DNA from: Blastocystis sp. Blastoise
Lineage: Eukaryota; Sar; Bigyra; Opalinata; Blastocystidae
DNA: 64,000 bases
NCBI GenBank assembly: GCA_039096225.1
Contig: JBBPEB010000027.1
Coordinates: forward strand, 62,001-126,000
Reading direction: 5' to 3'
In this document: positions 1 through 13,865 of the stretch, in pieces
Layout: every line of letters starts with the position of its first letter
How positions within the stretch are numbered: position 1 is the first letter of the stretch
Program-made: the position numbers and the translations under genes
The notes under the pieces: generated by a model
Told to the model about the DNA's origin: nothing
The model's input: the letters and a program-made list of their open reading frames with translations, nothing else
Databases searched by the model: none

Positions 1-3000
1 CATAATGTTGTTAAGATTGACAATTTCTTACATATTAGAATTGATAGAAAAAATTCATTGATGCTAAAATGATGTTATATAAAGAAAAAAGGAGTTTTAA
101 TGATGTTTTCTAATACATGATTGCATTGATTATTTTCCATTTTAAGCGATTTGCTTTCTTCTGTATATCTTAACAGCTTAATAATATATGTTATATAATA
201 GTGGCATTAAAAATAAATGATAAAAATAATTATAGAAAGAAAAATAACATAAACCATTTTTTAATAGTAAAATCTAGTTGATCATGTAATAAATGGTCAA
301 AATGAGAAGTTGAAGATAAATAAATAGCTGTATCTTATTGAAATAGTATTCTAATTTATTTTCATGATATTAAAAATGTAAAATATCTATTTAAGAAAAA
401 TATTGTTATAGAACTTATATAGGTATATATATAATAGTATATGTATATATCAGAATTAATTTTTGAAATATATATATATAAATATGTATAAATTGTGAAC
501 TTCTGAATTATAATAAACAATAAAAAATAATTACAAATACTTTTTCTATCTTATATGGTAAATATATGGTTTCTATATATAAAAGAAATTAGTGTCACAC
601 TTTTATACTTATAACATAATAAGAAAAAAATTTTAATGTTATTTTTCTATTATTTAAATAAAATCAAGTTAATAATTATTCTAAAGATGCTTATATATTT
701 ATTACAAGTGAAATTGATTATAAAAATGATCTTTTATTTAAAAGAACGTTAAAAAATATTTTAAATATTTATTACTTATTATATTTATTTGTTTTTATTT
801 TAGTTGTTATAGGTGCCAGTTTTTATCTTTATAATTCACATTTATGTTCACAATTCATTAAATACATATCTTTAAATATAAAAATTCTTATGATATTATT
901 TAATATATTGAAATAATAGTTATTTAAAGAAATAATTTTTATTTTATAATTTATTTTATTTATTACTATTATATTAATACATATCACGTAGTACTATTTA
1001 CATAATTTATTAAAGTGTGAGAGAATAAACAAAAATAAAAAAACGGGAAAGCAAAATTAAACATATTTCGTACTTGTATACTAATCAATGTTTTATATAT
1101 AGAACATTTCATAGATATTTCTTTTTTTAAATTAAATACCGTCACCAAAACATAATACTGAGTTATAAATATATTTATATGTCTTATATACGTAGTTTAT
1201 GAGTTTGCTAATGTTTTTAAGCCATAAAAAGCAAAATTACTAATAGAATTGTAATACAACATTTTTATAAAATATTTAGTAGTAATTTCTTTATTAGAGT
1301 CTATACATGAAATGACACTTTTAAAACACCTATTCTTGTTTAATTCATTATCAGGTAAGCATAATAAGTAAAATGATATATATATTCTGAATATTGAATG
1401 CTTTTCTAAGCAAATTTACTAGTTAATCGTGTTTGTAATAATGTTTAACTTTACATAGAAAAGACTTTATTTATATATACAGTTAGATATTATGACAAAA
1501 TAATCAAATTAAATAAGCTAGATATGTAAAATAAGCTACATAAGGCAACAATTGCTACATTTATTGTGTTAAAGAAGCTTAAAAGTCACTTCTAACTATC
1601 CAACAAATAATTTAATATTGACTAAAATACGATTGGCATAGTATATTTATAAATTAATGTGTCTGGTCGATAATCATTATGTCTTATTAATATCAAAAAT
1701 AGTAAATATTTCCTATATAATGGCTTTATTAAAAGAAATGCTATATATCTTAAGAGAAAACCTTCTTTATGAGAAGATATATAAAAAATAAAAATAACCA
1801 AAAACGCGTCATAATCGAGACAAAAACGCGTTAATTGTAGAAATACTTGATAATTTGTTATCTAACAATTGCATCACAAAGATTGTTATATTCATGTATT
1901 AATTCAATTATATATATCTATTCATTAGAGTTAGAATACTACAGTTAAATAGACTATCTTAATATATCCTATATTTATTTATAATCCATCTCTTTCTAAT
2001 ATATATTGTATAGTATCTTTCCATTTTTCATTATTATATATAAAATCATTTTTTTCTATCATCTCTTCTTTCTCTACTATAGTATTCCATATATATTACA
2101 ATACTATTAATTATTTTTAATTATCTACATTTTTAATTCTTCTTCATAAGAAAATTGACGAAAAACAATATTTTTAATTCTTCTTCATAGGAAAATTAAC
2201 GAAAATCAATTTATTCTACTTATCAAAAAAATCATAAGTAAATGAAAAGTATTTGATATTAAGAAAACTCAGCTAAATATCACCATCATCAGTTCTTCAA
2301 TTCTTTCCAGATTACTTATAGAAATACAACTACTAAACTATTTGTTATTCTTTTTGGAAGAAATTAAAGAAGATTAACACCTTTAGACCAAGTATAATCA
2401 ATTTCATTATCATTATTATACATATTAGCATCACATTCATGAACATATGAAGATTCTTGGATAATTATAATTGGATCATCAGCAATTTTATCATTCATTC
2501 ATTGATAATTTCTTGTTAGTCAATTCACCAATTCATTCACTGACTCAACTGAATGAATACAGAAACATATTGACTTACTTAAAAAGCCAATCAAATCACT
2601 AATCAGTTTTTCAAAATGAATTATATAATCATGAATATCACCTATCTTACTACATTCAAATTCTACCTTCTTTTCACCATTTTTTATCATAAAAGAAATG
2701 AAATAAACAAAAATAACATAATTTGAAAAAATTTCGATTATTTCTGTGAAATTTGTTTTTCCTCTTTATTCGTCTATTGTTCATTTATAATTATTACTAT
2801 TATATTAGATGTTTATTAATAAACGTTATTTACAAGTTTATTTCATAATTTCCTTGAAATAAATATTTCATTGTGGATCTTCACTTCATTGATTACTTTA
2901 GATAGCTGATTTGATACTCATTCCACATTTAGAAGAATCTATAAGTAAGATAATATTTTCATTTTTTCATATCATTTACTTTACTTAGAATTTGATGAAT

Positions 3001-4194
3001 AATCTTCTTATTTTTCTATGTATACATCTTTATTTTTCTTTATAAGGTGTCTATAGATATATATTTGATAATTATAGTTTCTAATGATACGATTATCAAG
3101 TTTTTCTTGAAATTATTCCTGATTTCTAGCTATATTTAATAAATTCTTTATTGTTATATATTATATTTACTATACATATCTCTATTCATCGAATACTATC
3201 TTTTCTATATCTTATTGATACAATTATCTCTCCTTCTTATTCTTAGTCTTCTACTTCTTTTTCAAAATATTTAATTCATCATATTATAATTTATTAATTG
3301 ATCAAGATATTTTTTTTATTAAACATAATTATTATAATATATTATATAGAATAACAGTAGTTTTTAATTTATATTCTAAGATAGAATATCATTATAAATA
3401 TATATTGTATATATGTCACTACTTTAATAATATGTATGTATGATTATTAAGAATTATAGTATTATACATATATTTTATAATTCTTAATAATAATTAATAT
3501 TATAGAATCATTTATTGTGAAATAGTGGTAAAAGAATTAAATCATAAATATGTCAAATAAATACTTTTTATCAGTATTTATAATTCATTTAATAAAATAT
3601 TCTCGCTACTATTTCCATTTAATTATATAAAAAAAAGAAACTATTCTATATTATAAATATATATAACTTATTCAAGAATTTGTAAAGCTATATATATCTC
3701 ATATTTCATTTTAACACATGTTGTGAAACTGTTTAAAAAAATTATTTTGTATAATTAAACTACAAATAAAATTACAATATATTTACATTAAACAAATCTA
3801 ATTAATTCTTTCATTATATTAAGATAAATAGATCTCCAAAACATTTTTTCTTTTATTTTTAAAACTATATATAGTAATAATTATACTTTTCTATATTTAG
3901 GATATCATTGTCATAATAAGAATTCCGTAGAAGAATTGTTTTTACTTTTAACAGAATAATTAATAAAAATAATAGAATAATGAATTCATAATAATCACAA
4001 ATAATATTTTATAATATTTATATATAAAATTGTTATTATTGTTTATGTTATCTAGTTTGAACTATATAAAGCAAATAAAAGAAATAATTCCATATATATA
4101 TAAAATTAATAAGAACATAATATATAATAATCAAAATAGATAAAAAAAAATAAATATAACAGTATAAGTAATAAAAATATATAAATAAAAGAAT
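1..4194. other. AT-rich region without a recognisable gene
   Basis: No reading frame here has convincing protein-like composition on either strand. The sequence is AT-rich with scattered TA runs. It holds a 41-bp tandem duplication (2129-2210) and two ACGCGT hexamers at 1804 and 1826, which stand out in this base composition. Short spliced exons could be hidden, but I found none I could support. Confidence 0.5.
2129..2210. repeat. Tandem duplication, 2 x 41 bp
   Basis: Two adjacent copies of a 41-bp unit beginning atttttaattcttcttcata differ at only a few positions. They lie in non-coding DNA with no nearby gene. This looks like a local slippage or duplication event. Confidence 0.75.
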
Positions 4195-4653
4195 TTAATT
4201 ATCATTTATGAGTGTATAATCCACATGATTTTCTTGAATAAATTTAGAACATTTTAGTTTATGTATATAGTTATTAATGTTTCTAGACGAAATGTTACGA
4301 TCTATATAATAAAATAGCATAAATAAAAATAACTATATATATACAGATATTCAAGAATAACTCTTTCAATTTAGGAAATTTTCCAGTAGTAATAAATTTA
4401 ATAAGTTTTGATAATTGTTTATCAGAATAAATATCTAAAAGAACAAGTATATTATATAGTATATATATAAATACATAATATTATTTTTTTTGTGTTTTTA
4501 GTTTTATTATCTTTTATACAATCAAATAATGTTTCAATCTCATATTTACTCATCGTTTCATCTAAATAAGTATACTACTTTTATCTGATATATATATATA
4601 TACCTTTTGCACCAATAATTGCATTCATATATGAATTAGTATCATATTTACAT
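4195..4653 (-). pseudogene. Truncated 3' fragment of the BTB-like/leucine-rich family
   Basis: Read on the minus strand, this segment matches the last exons of the two complete paralogues at 10265-13865 and 36431-40703. It keeps the C-terminal signature (KLKCSKFIQENHVDY here; FIQENQVYY and FIQKNHVYY in the paralogues) and ends in TAA at 4195-4197. The preceding exon matches the paralogue segment around 10550-10690, with similar intron positions. Homology stops abruptly at 4653, where a 195-bp inverted-repeat element begins, and I see no upstream exons beyond it. It is therefore probably a non-functional remnant. What is inferred is the family relationship and the order of events; the shared motif and the break are visible directly. 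Confidence 0.6.
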
Positions 4654-4848
4654 CCAGTGACTTCCAAAAGGCCCTTTTTTTTTGCGGTGCCGCAATTGTC
4701 ACAGAAAAATGTGACACTTTTGTTAATTTTTGACAGTGTAAAAATATTTATTATTATATTAAGTCATATTAAGTCTGACTTAAAGTGACTTTATGTGACT
4801 GTCAAAAAAAGTCACCGCAAGTGTCACAAAAAGTCGGGAAGGCACTGG
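4654..4848. mobile_element. 195-bp MITE-like element with terminal inverted repeats
   Basis: The left end CCAGTGACTTCC and the right end GGAAGGCACTGG are inverted copies with one mismatch in 12. The interior has more GC and contains several GTCAC / GTGAC motifs in both orientations, so it can fold extensively. No ORF is present. It sits at the edge of a family-gene fragment; comparison with the paralogue at about 10670-10700 suggests it interrupts the ancestral sequence between ttacat and tgaagaa with no obvious target-site duplication. The superfamily is unclear. The CAGTGCC core loosely resembles the Tc1/mariner ends at 52976-54401, but the flanking TA is not convincing. Confidence 0.6.
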
Positions 4849-6169
4849 TGAAGAAATTCTTCAAAGGCTTATATCCAAATACTATCTATCATGTTTATTA
4901 TATAAATGATATTTATTTATATTCATGTTTTTACTATAAAAAATATTCAAAACACTAATATAAAAAGATTATCTCAAACATATAAAGAAAACATAATATA
5001 TTTATTTATTATTATATTAATATTTTATTTTCATATGTTAAAGAATCACTATTTAAATGAACTAAATATTTTTTTTCACTTGATGTTTGTTAAAAATCAC
5101 TTAAGACTCAGAAAAGATGGTTATATAGGTTTTTTCTACATAATTATATATTATTTATTCTTATGAATATCCCATTGATGAGATGTCTGTAGCTGTCAAA
5201 AAAAATTAAAAGTTATTATTGAATATACTCTAAAAAAAGTATCGAAGAAAACTAGATTAGAATATATAGAATTGAATGAAATGCCTGCTCATTTTTCTTT
5301 TATTAATATTTTTGTTACTATCTGTTCATTTCCTTGTCTTAATCAGAATATTACATAATATTCAATTCAATTCAATCAATTATTCACTATTTCCCATACT
5401 ATTTGTTTTCTATCTTCAATTTCTTGCCATTAATAAAGAATTCTATTAAGATAATGTGTTTGAATAGCTTAAAAATGTTATATCTACAAATTTTATTTAT
5501 ATTAATGCAGTATACTGATTATTTGATGATATCATATTATATTCATTCTTAAATTAATCATATATATAGTATTCAACTATGGCTTTTTAATAGCAATTTA
5601 ATTAATGAAACAGTACTTGTTTATCATGTAATATTATTTGTTAAACGACATAAATATATCACCTAAAACGAATTAATAAAGATAAAACAACACAAAAAAT
5701 AAGTTGAATTTCAGACAATATAAAAACGAATCATAACTAATTATATAATGAAATATCTATAAAGTCAAAATGTAATAGTAAATTTCTATATTCATATAGA
5801 AAAGGATGGTAATAGACATTATAATACTATTTTTATAATAATTAATATGAATTATTATTATTATGTATAATATTAAAATATATTTCGATAGAACAATAAG
5901 ATTATATATATAAAGATATTTATTCATAAATAAAGGTACACTGTAGTTGAACAGATTCAAAAATAATTAATATCAATTCTTAAAAAGAGAAAATAAAATA
6001 TACTATTAAATACTATGTTAAAAATTTCTTATATATTAAAACTTTATACTCATATAGAATAATAAAGAATTACATCTCCATTATTATTAGAAGATGAATT
6101 AATAGAATATATCTTTAATTTAGAAATAGGTTCGTTAATGGACATTAAGATCGATCTATATATATTCAT
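4849..6169. other. Intergenic AT-rich DNA, nothing recognised
   Basis: The few open frames here (for example 4906-5166) are hydrophobic Ile/Tyr/Phe translations typical of AT-rich non-coding DNA. I found no continuation of the truncated family gene and no RNA gene. Confidence 0.5.
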
Positions 6170-8556
6170 TTAAGTAGTTTCTGGTATCCATATATTTTGT
6201 GTTTCATGGAATATTATTTGTATACCAAATAAAGTATTTATAGGTATAGTTGAGAATAATCTAGGGACTAATATATATTCTAATTGATCTTGTTTACAAA
6301 AATAAGTAATAGAATAGCTAATAGAATTCTTAATATCTGTATCTACATAATAATTATTGAAAGGTATTTTCTTATTATTTCTATAAGGATGTTGACAATA
6401 GTTCTTTGATTCATCAATAGTAGTCTCTATAGTAATAGGAATAGATTCAGAATAGGAAATTAATTTTGAAATGATTTAATTGAATGAATATATCATGGGA
6501 TTTATGATTGGATCTAAGTTTTGCTATTTTACATGAAGGTTTACAAACATCTTGAGCAAATCGTACATCTATAAAATCATCTATTTCACATAATTTATGA
6601 CGACCTAATAATAACTCTATTGACCATATTCCAGGAGTACTAAAATAATCAATATCTTGTTGTACTATATCCATATTCTTTCTAGGATTTAAAATTGCTC
6701 CTTCTTCATTCTTTACAATAAAAAATGCTTCAAAAGAATAAGATATTCCTCTTACTAAAACTGAATATGTGTACAAATTGATTCATCACAAATAATAATG
6801 TAAATCAAATTCATAATATTCATATTCAGTATTTATATAATAAAACTTCAGTATAACATGAAAAATAATTATTCCATAATGTTCCGAAAGAATACAATCT
6901 GATTGACCTACTAAGCCTATATTTTCAATATCAAAAAATCTACAGTTATGTATATTAGCTATTTCTTGTTTAAAATCGATATATATATTGTCAAATATAC
7001 TAATGTAAAGACCTGATTTTGTTGTAGTTTTCTTGGAATAATTTGTTTAGAGGATAAAGGAAGAAGAAAAAGTTGAATAGAAGAGATATAAACAGAAGAA
7101 GATGAAGATAAAATAAATTTATAATATTGATATTGTTGATTATGATGAGATAATTCATATATATTATTATTCTTATTATTCTTATATATATCTAATAATA
7201 TCCAATTTTCTTTATTATTTTCTTTATTAGATCCATAGATTTTCCATTCTAGAAAAGTATTATTAGTATTTCATTTTATATCCATTTATATATATAGGAG
7301 AGAGAGTAGAGATATAAAGAGAAATAGATGTGTTATTTAAAAGAATAGGTTTAATATTATTTTCATCAAGGAGTGAATTAAAAGTATTTTGAGAGAGATG
7401 ATAAGAGGAAGCTCAACGAATAGAAAGAGGAGATAAAATAGGTAAATAATCTATAGGGATAAAAATATTATTATTTATATGTAAATATATACCAATATTA
7501 TTTGTGAAATAGCCGAGTATATTATAAGAAGAAGCTAACTTTTTATGATTCTCAGTAGTATGTAGTTCTATAGCTACTTTCAATAGAGTAAGAATAGTAG
7601 AAGAAACAAGAAAGTTTTTAGGAATGATTATTCTATACGATAATAAATAAATAATTATTAATATAGTAAAAATACTGTTTATATGTTGGCTTCTCTTCAA
7701 TAGAGAGAGAAGGAGTATTTTCATTGATTTTAGAAGATCTATATATAAATTAAATAGAAATATAAATATATAAACTAAACATACTCAGGTAATAAATAAC
7801 TATACATTTGAATTCCATTTATATAAACAATAAATCCACTTTGACTTTGAATAGATAATTGAAGAACAGCAAATAAATCATCTACAGTTATATCTTTTCT
7901 AAAATAAGTAGTTATTCCAGCATTCTTTATTTCTTTATTTATATAATCTTCACCCCATTCTTCTATGTTATTTTCCTTCCAAGAAGCAGTATCAACCTTT
8001 GTAGAATACCTCCAGTGAGTCTTAGAAACAAATATAAATGACACTATAATAATATTAACTCAATATATTTTCTAAAATAATATATATAATTAAATATAAC
8101 TCTTTTAGATCCTAAATCCTCTTCATTCAGACGAGTTCTAACAATAATAATTTTGTTGTATAGTAGACTTACAGAAGAACCATTAATCCATGAAGTTTTA
8201 TTCCTAAAATGGAGCTTAATAAATATACTTTAAATGAAAATACATTGACGATAATTCAAGAGTATAATCATTAAATCAATCTAAACAAGATTTGTATATT
8301 ACCATAGAATCTTGATTAGCAGTAGATTCGTCTCGGAAGTTAAAACTTGTTCTTAAATTAGTAGATTCAGTTGAATATAGTTGAACAATCTCTCTGTAAT
8401 TTTTTGCATAATTTCTCTGAATTATTATCTCATGATTTCCAGTAGAACATGCTTGAATAACTATAGTGAAAGAACAGAAAATTTTAATAATGATAACAAA
8501 TAATTTTTTGTTATGAACATACTTATCAATAACATTATAAACACGAAGATTTGCAT
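6170..8556 (-). CDS. Secreted jelly-roll-like protein, relative of the giant surface protein at 57761
   Basis: The proposed start at 8556 encodes a signal peptide (MQIFVFIMLLLIIIQAC, completed across an intron at about 8466-8521). Later exons encode a segment with YINGIQMYSYLLPE (7775-8044), one with VAIELHTTENHKKL (7413-7724), a W-rich discoidin-like stretch (WKIYGS...WILLD, about 7000-7260), and a Cys-containing C-terminal part (6447-6776) ending IPETT-stop at 6170-6172. The same kinds of segment (W..EAFD....WRLLD; F.IP.....l.v) occur in the gene at 57761-64000, so the two probably belong to one family of secreted or surface proteins. An in-frame TGA at 7413-7415 lies inside coding-like sequence unless an unresolved intron removes it, so recent decay is possible. 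Function unknown. The intron chain is only partly resolved. Confidence 0.5.
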
Positions 8557-10264
8557 ATAATTTCTCATTTTCTATGCTTAATTATTCACATGCCAAATAG
8601 AAAACATTACTAATAAAGAATAATCTAACTATTGGTGAGTTGAATAGTATAATCATTTATGTTTCATAACTTGATTGCTTTAACAATTGTGAATTATTAT
8701 AAAAAAAGACTTTTTTCCAAAATGATGATTATTTTCATTTAATGACTTTTGTTTTTTAAAAAATCATGATTGTAATCCATTTTTTATTCTTACTTTATTT
8801 TACATTATTACCCATTTAATTTTTATTTATAACGATAGTTAATCTATTAAATGTTTTTAAAATCATGCTATTTATAAGAATATTGTTAAAATAAAGTAAA
8901 ATAGACGTAGAATTGTGATTCTTTGTTCAATCTGCTATAGCAAAAATGTCATTTTGTATTGATTATTAATTGAAATATTCTTGATATTATTAGCCAATAT
9001 TGATTACTTCTATATACCTTTTTTATCTACAATTTGATTTGTAATCTGCTTCATATGATCTATTTGAGCATTATTTTATATCAGTAATATTAAAAGTTTT
9101 ATCGTTTACGTTAATGAACTATTTCAAGTATGATTATGATGTTTTTTTTATACTCATTCCAATTTTTGCCTTAGTTTTCTTATGTATATATTTATAATTT
9201 ATCTATTATGCCTTTAATATCACTCTCTTTTCATTCAATACTATTTTATTTCCTTCAATTTCCTTCTGATTATTAGAATTTCTCTCTCTTTAATTCTTTT
9301 TCATTATATATCCTAGACTGATTGTAATTTTTAAAATAATTATTATATGTTATGTATATTTATCAGTATTATTTATAAATTATTATTAGTATATTCAGCA
9401 ACATTATTATTATCTAGGATATATAATATATGTATGTAGATCTATATTCATGATATATAAAACATTATTAATTACACATAATATATTCTTCATTTTATAT
9501 ATTAATGAATATCAACAATTAATAGCAAAATATTTATATAGAAAAGAAATTCAAACCCAACATTATAAATGATTATAGAGTTACTATCTTATAGAGTCAA
9601 TAAAAATTAACATATATATTTCAATAATATTTGAATACGATGTTTTAAAATATATTTATTCATTTTAATATCTACTTAACTACATATATAATTAAAATAT
9701 TCACAAATTTTTCTTTATATAATATGAAAGAATCTCACGTATCATCTATATAAATCAAACATTTTGTCATATTTTCATGATATATAACGTTTATGTATTT
9801 TATTCATTGTAAAACGAAAGTTGTCATTAAATGTAACATTATTTTTTAAACGTTAAAAGTCTTTTTATTCTTGTAGTATATGAACAAAATAACATATCAA
9901 AAAAGTTATTTATTATTTATTTTTTATATATCAAAAACTTGTAATAAAAAGGAATTAGTTGTCAAACTATAGGATATCATTGTAATAAATATAATTTCAT
10001 ATAAATAATTTTATCTTAAAGGAATATTTAATATATATAATAGAACAATGAATATGTTAACAACAATAAAAAAGCAATACACAATAAAATATACTTTAAG
10101 CATTAATAAATAATATATTTAATAATTATTATTCCATTATTTTTTGATTAAACAAAAAACAATATATATAATTCATAGAAACATTATTAAATAAAAAAAA
10201 TATAACACAATTGATTATTGAATATAAGACATTAAAACATAAAATAAGTTAATAACAAAATTGT
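8557..10264. other. Intergenic AT-rich DNA, nothing recognised
   Basis: About 1.7 kb separates the secreted-protein gene from the 3' end of the BTB-like family gene. I see no coding composition, RNA gene or structured repeat beyond scattered short TA runs. Confidence 0.5.
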
Positions 10265-13200
10265 TTATCTTACTTTTTTAAACTTATAATATACTTGATT
10301 CTCCTGAATAAATGCTGAATCATTCAATTGTTGTTTATATTCACCAATTATTTTATCTTTAACTACATAATCTAAAAATATAATATAGATATAAATAATT
10401 ATATACTATCATAAATAATAATAAACTCTTTCAATTTAGGAATCCTTCCAGTAATAATAAAAATAATTAGTTTCAATAATTGTTTTTTATCATAAATATC
10501 TATAAAATGATTATTTTATAGCATATTAAATATATACATACATATTATTAAGCTTCTCAAATCTTCAGTTTTATTTTCTTTTATACAATCTAATAACGTT
10601 TCTACTTCATACTTACTAATGTCTTTATCATGTGTGCCAATAATTGTGTCTATATATGAATTTGTATTATATTTATATTGAAGAATAGAAGCATTAGGAT
10701 CATATATATAATCATCATCAGATAGAACTGATTTCTCTAATCGGATGGTACTTGAAGATGGAAAATTATTATTATTCATACATTTACATAAGTTGTTAAA
10801 CAAGTTATTCAACCAGTTCTTATTATGGCTTTCTATAGATATATATAATGTTTCATAAAAACTATTATATATATATATTAAGTATTATACATAAATATTC
10901 ATGATTAGTAATAAAAAATGTATTATTATTTATATATATACGAATAGTGATAGATTTTAATTGAGGGAAATTATCAGTAGTATATAGTTCACAAAACGTA
11001 TTATCCTGTCTATCCATAACCTCTAGAATAATATTATATGCAAAATTTAAATAGATATAATATACTATTAATTTATAAATATTTTAGTTATATTCTATAT
11101 ATACCAAGAGTTAATTGAGCTGTATTATGAAAACAGCCTTTAGAAACTAATCGATTTATAAAAGGCATATTACAATCTAGAATAATAGTAAAAATGATAT
11201 AAATTATTATTCTTTATCATAAATAAATAAACAATTACCTTCTATTCTAATAATGGAAGACATAGGAATTAATTTCTTCATTATATCTTCAAAGGAAGTT
11301 AAATATTCAGTTGAAGAATTTATTTTTATACAACGTACTATATGTGTATTCATGAATTATATAATATAATATACAATTAATCGTTAATTTATGAATAATA
11401 TTAATAGTATTATCATTAAATAGATTTGATATGCATTTTAAGTATTCTACGCTAACAGTTTCATCAACTATAGATATTATAAAAAACATAATAAATATAT
11501 AAAAAGAATAATATACATGTAACATATAACTCATTCAAATGTTGTAATACATCACTCTTTAAGAATCTCTCTAATGAATTATTTACATCGATTTCATGTA
11601 GTTTATCATCTATAAATGAATACATAGTAGTATTATTATTAACTTTCAAGAATATATTTATTATATATTAATTAATACCTTTAAATCTTATACATAAACC
11701 ATCAATATTTTGCTTATTATTTTTAATAGAATCTAATATTTTGACATTTTCAGAATCCGAAGAATCAACTGAATAAAATATATAATAATAATAATACATT
11801 TAAAGCAGAAAGAAATAGAATATACTATAAAGTTTATCAAAGATAATAAGATCTTTCTCTAATAATTCTTTTAAATGAGGAAAAAAGTAAATTAACTTAT
11901 CTATAAATAAAAAGTACAGAATGACTTATAAAGAGATAGTTTTATAGAATAAATATGTATATATATGTAATACATGAATGTCTAGAAATTATATCAATAT
12001 GAATTGAATATTTTAAAGCCAAATCAGCTAAGTGAGAAACTATTTCTTCTTCTTGTTGCCCATAATCAATTTCATCAATATATATAGTATCAATCATAGA
12101 TATTAATTTCATAGGAAATAGGGAACTAAAATTACTAATATTTATTTCAATATCATATTGGATAATATGTAATTTTGGAAAACATTCTTTTTTTATTGAT
12201 GATAATTGGAAACATTCTTCATCATCATCATATATAAATTTAGTTACATTTGGAAATACATGAGTTGACATTATTTTATTAAACCATTTATCATCATTTT
12301 TATCATTCAAATATTTAACTATAATATATTATAAATATTGATAATAATAATATAATATACTCCATTTTACACTAATTATACTTAGAGAATCAAGAAAACC
12401 TTCTTCTAATGCTTTCAGGATAGTTGTCGAATCATATTCTTTATATTTATCTATATAAATAATTTATTTTGTTATATATGTATTTACAAAAATTTCTATC
12501 AATTGTTGAAATATCCAAATATGAAAATAAACGTAATAATTGAGATATACCCCATTCCGAAGAAGATTTTTGTATTCTATAATATAAATGTATATATATA
12601 TATGATCAAATATCTCATATTATAACATAAAACAATCATATACAAGACTTGTATTCTTCTTTTATTTTCTATATTGAATAATAAATCATAAATTTTTAAA
12701 TATATACTGCGATAATAAATGTAAACTCTATCTTCTTTTTTGTTATGATCATTTATTTGATTTATTTCTATTTGTGAATAATCATTTGTATATATAGCTT
12801 CATCAGCAATATATTTATATAATTTTGGTGATTGGCCCATTGTTCTTTTTATACCATGACCATGAATCAATTTATGAGAATAGATAGTATTCATATTTAA
12901 AGAAGAGTTATTATTTAATTCATTCATATCTGATTCTGTATAATATTCATATTTTTCAGGATTCTCTATTCTATAGTTATGTTCTTTAAATAAGCGAATA
13001 TATTCATTCATATATTCCTCACTATTTGGATTCAATAATAGTTCAGTCTTCTTATAATTAGTAGTTACTATACAATAGATTTATTAATATTAATTATATA
13101 TATACCAGTTATTGTTAATTCTTCTAATGAAGGGAATATATCTTGAATACACGATGGACATATATATTCTAATGGAATATTTGACGCATAATCATCTATA

Positions 13201-13865
13201 TATATATTATTTATACTGTATCAAATTTATTTACATGTAATATCAACTTCAGTAATATTCATCATTTTAAAAAGTAATGAATAATATAATAATTCATGCT
13301 TTCGTTGAGAATTAATTAATCCTATATATAAATCATATATTTTGGAAATAATAATAAAAAAATATACCATTAATATTTATTCTTGTTTTATCTGAACAAA
13401 GAAGATCTATAGGCATATTCAGCTGGTCATTTTCACCATAATATTTAGATACAATATAATTATTGTCTTTTAAATAATTAAAAAAAAGCCTTTTTATGTG
13501 AAATAATAAATCACATTGTTTTTTATAATCAATCGTAATTGAGTATTCAATAAGTGTTTTATATATATCATAACTATCTCGTAGATTTAATGAATCAATA
13601 TCCATGTTTTCTTCCATCAAAAAATCAATCACGCTTTTCATGCTTAATGAAGGCATATCTATATAATAACTACCATCCTCATATTTCTCAGAGTGTATGA
13701 TGATATCATAAAACAGTAATTGAGGATATTTCTCAATAAATTCTTTAGAAATCCATAATTGCGTCTCATCCTGGAATGTGAATAAATCTAGAAAAGCGAG
13801 TAAATATTTCTCAATAATATTTAAATACATTTATCTTCCGTTAATTGAAAATCACTTGTTGACAT
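10265..13865 (-). CDS. BTB/POZ-like plus leucine-rich family protein, complete paralogue
   Basis: This multi-exon gene starts with MSTSDFQLTEDKY at 13865; exon 1 ends at about 13829 and joins after a roughly 38-bp intron to LFTFQDETQLWISKEF. The first about 150 residues (ETQLWISKEF...SEKYEDGSYYIDMP...VIDFLMEENMD) look like a divergent BTB/POZ fold. Later short exons, separated by introns of about 50-70 bp, carry leucine-rich-like pieces such as FPSLEELTITG and FPKLHIIQYD, a conserved central exon (12577-13035, YEYYTESDMNELNNNSS) and the C-terminal FIQENQVYYKFKK before TAA at 10265. The gene at 36431-40703 matches it exon by exon. Function is unknown; a BTB plus repeat architecture would suit a protein-interaction adaptor, but that is inference. 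No frame break was found, though not every exon was joined. Confidence 0.6.

Noticed and set aside
4906-5960. Small frames at 4906-5166 and 5757-5960
   Set aside because: Ile/Tyr/Asn composition typical of non-coding AT-rich DNA, no splice partners.
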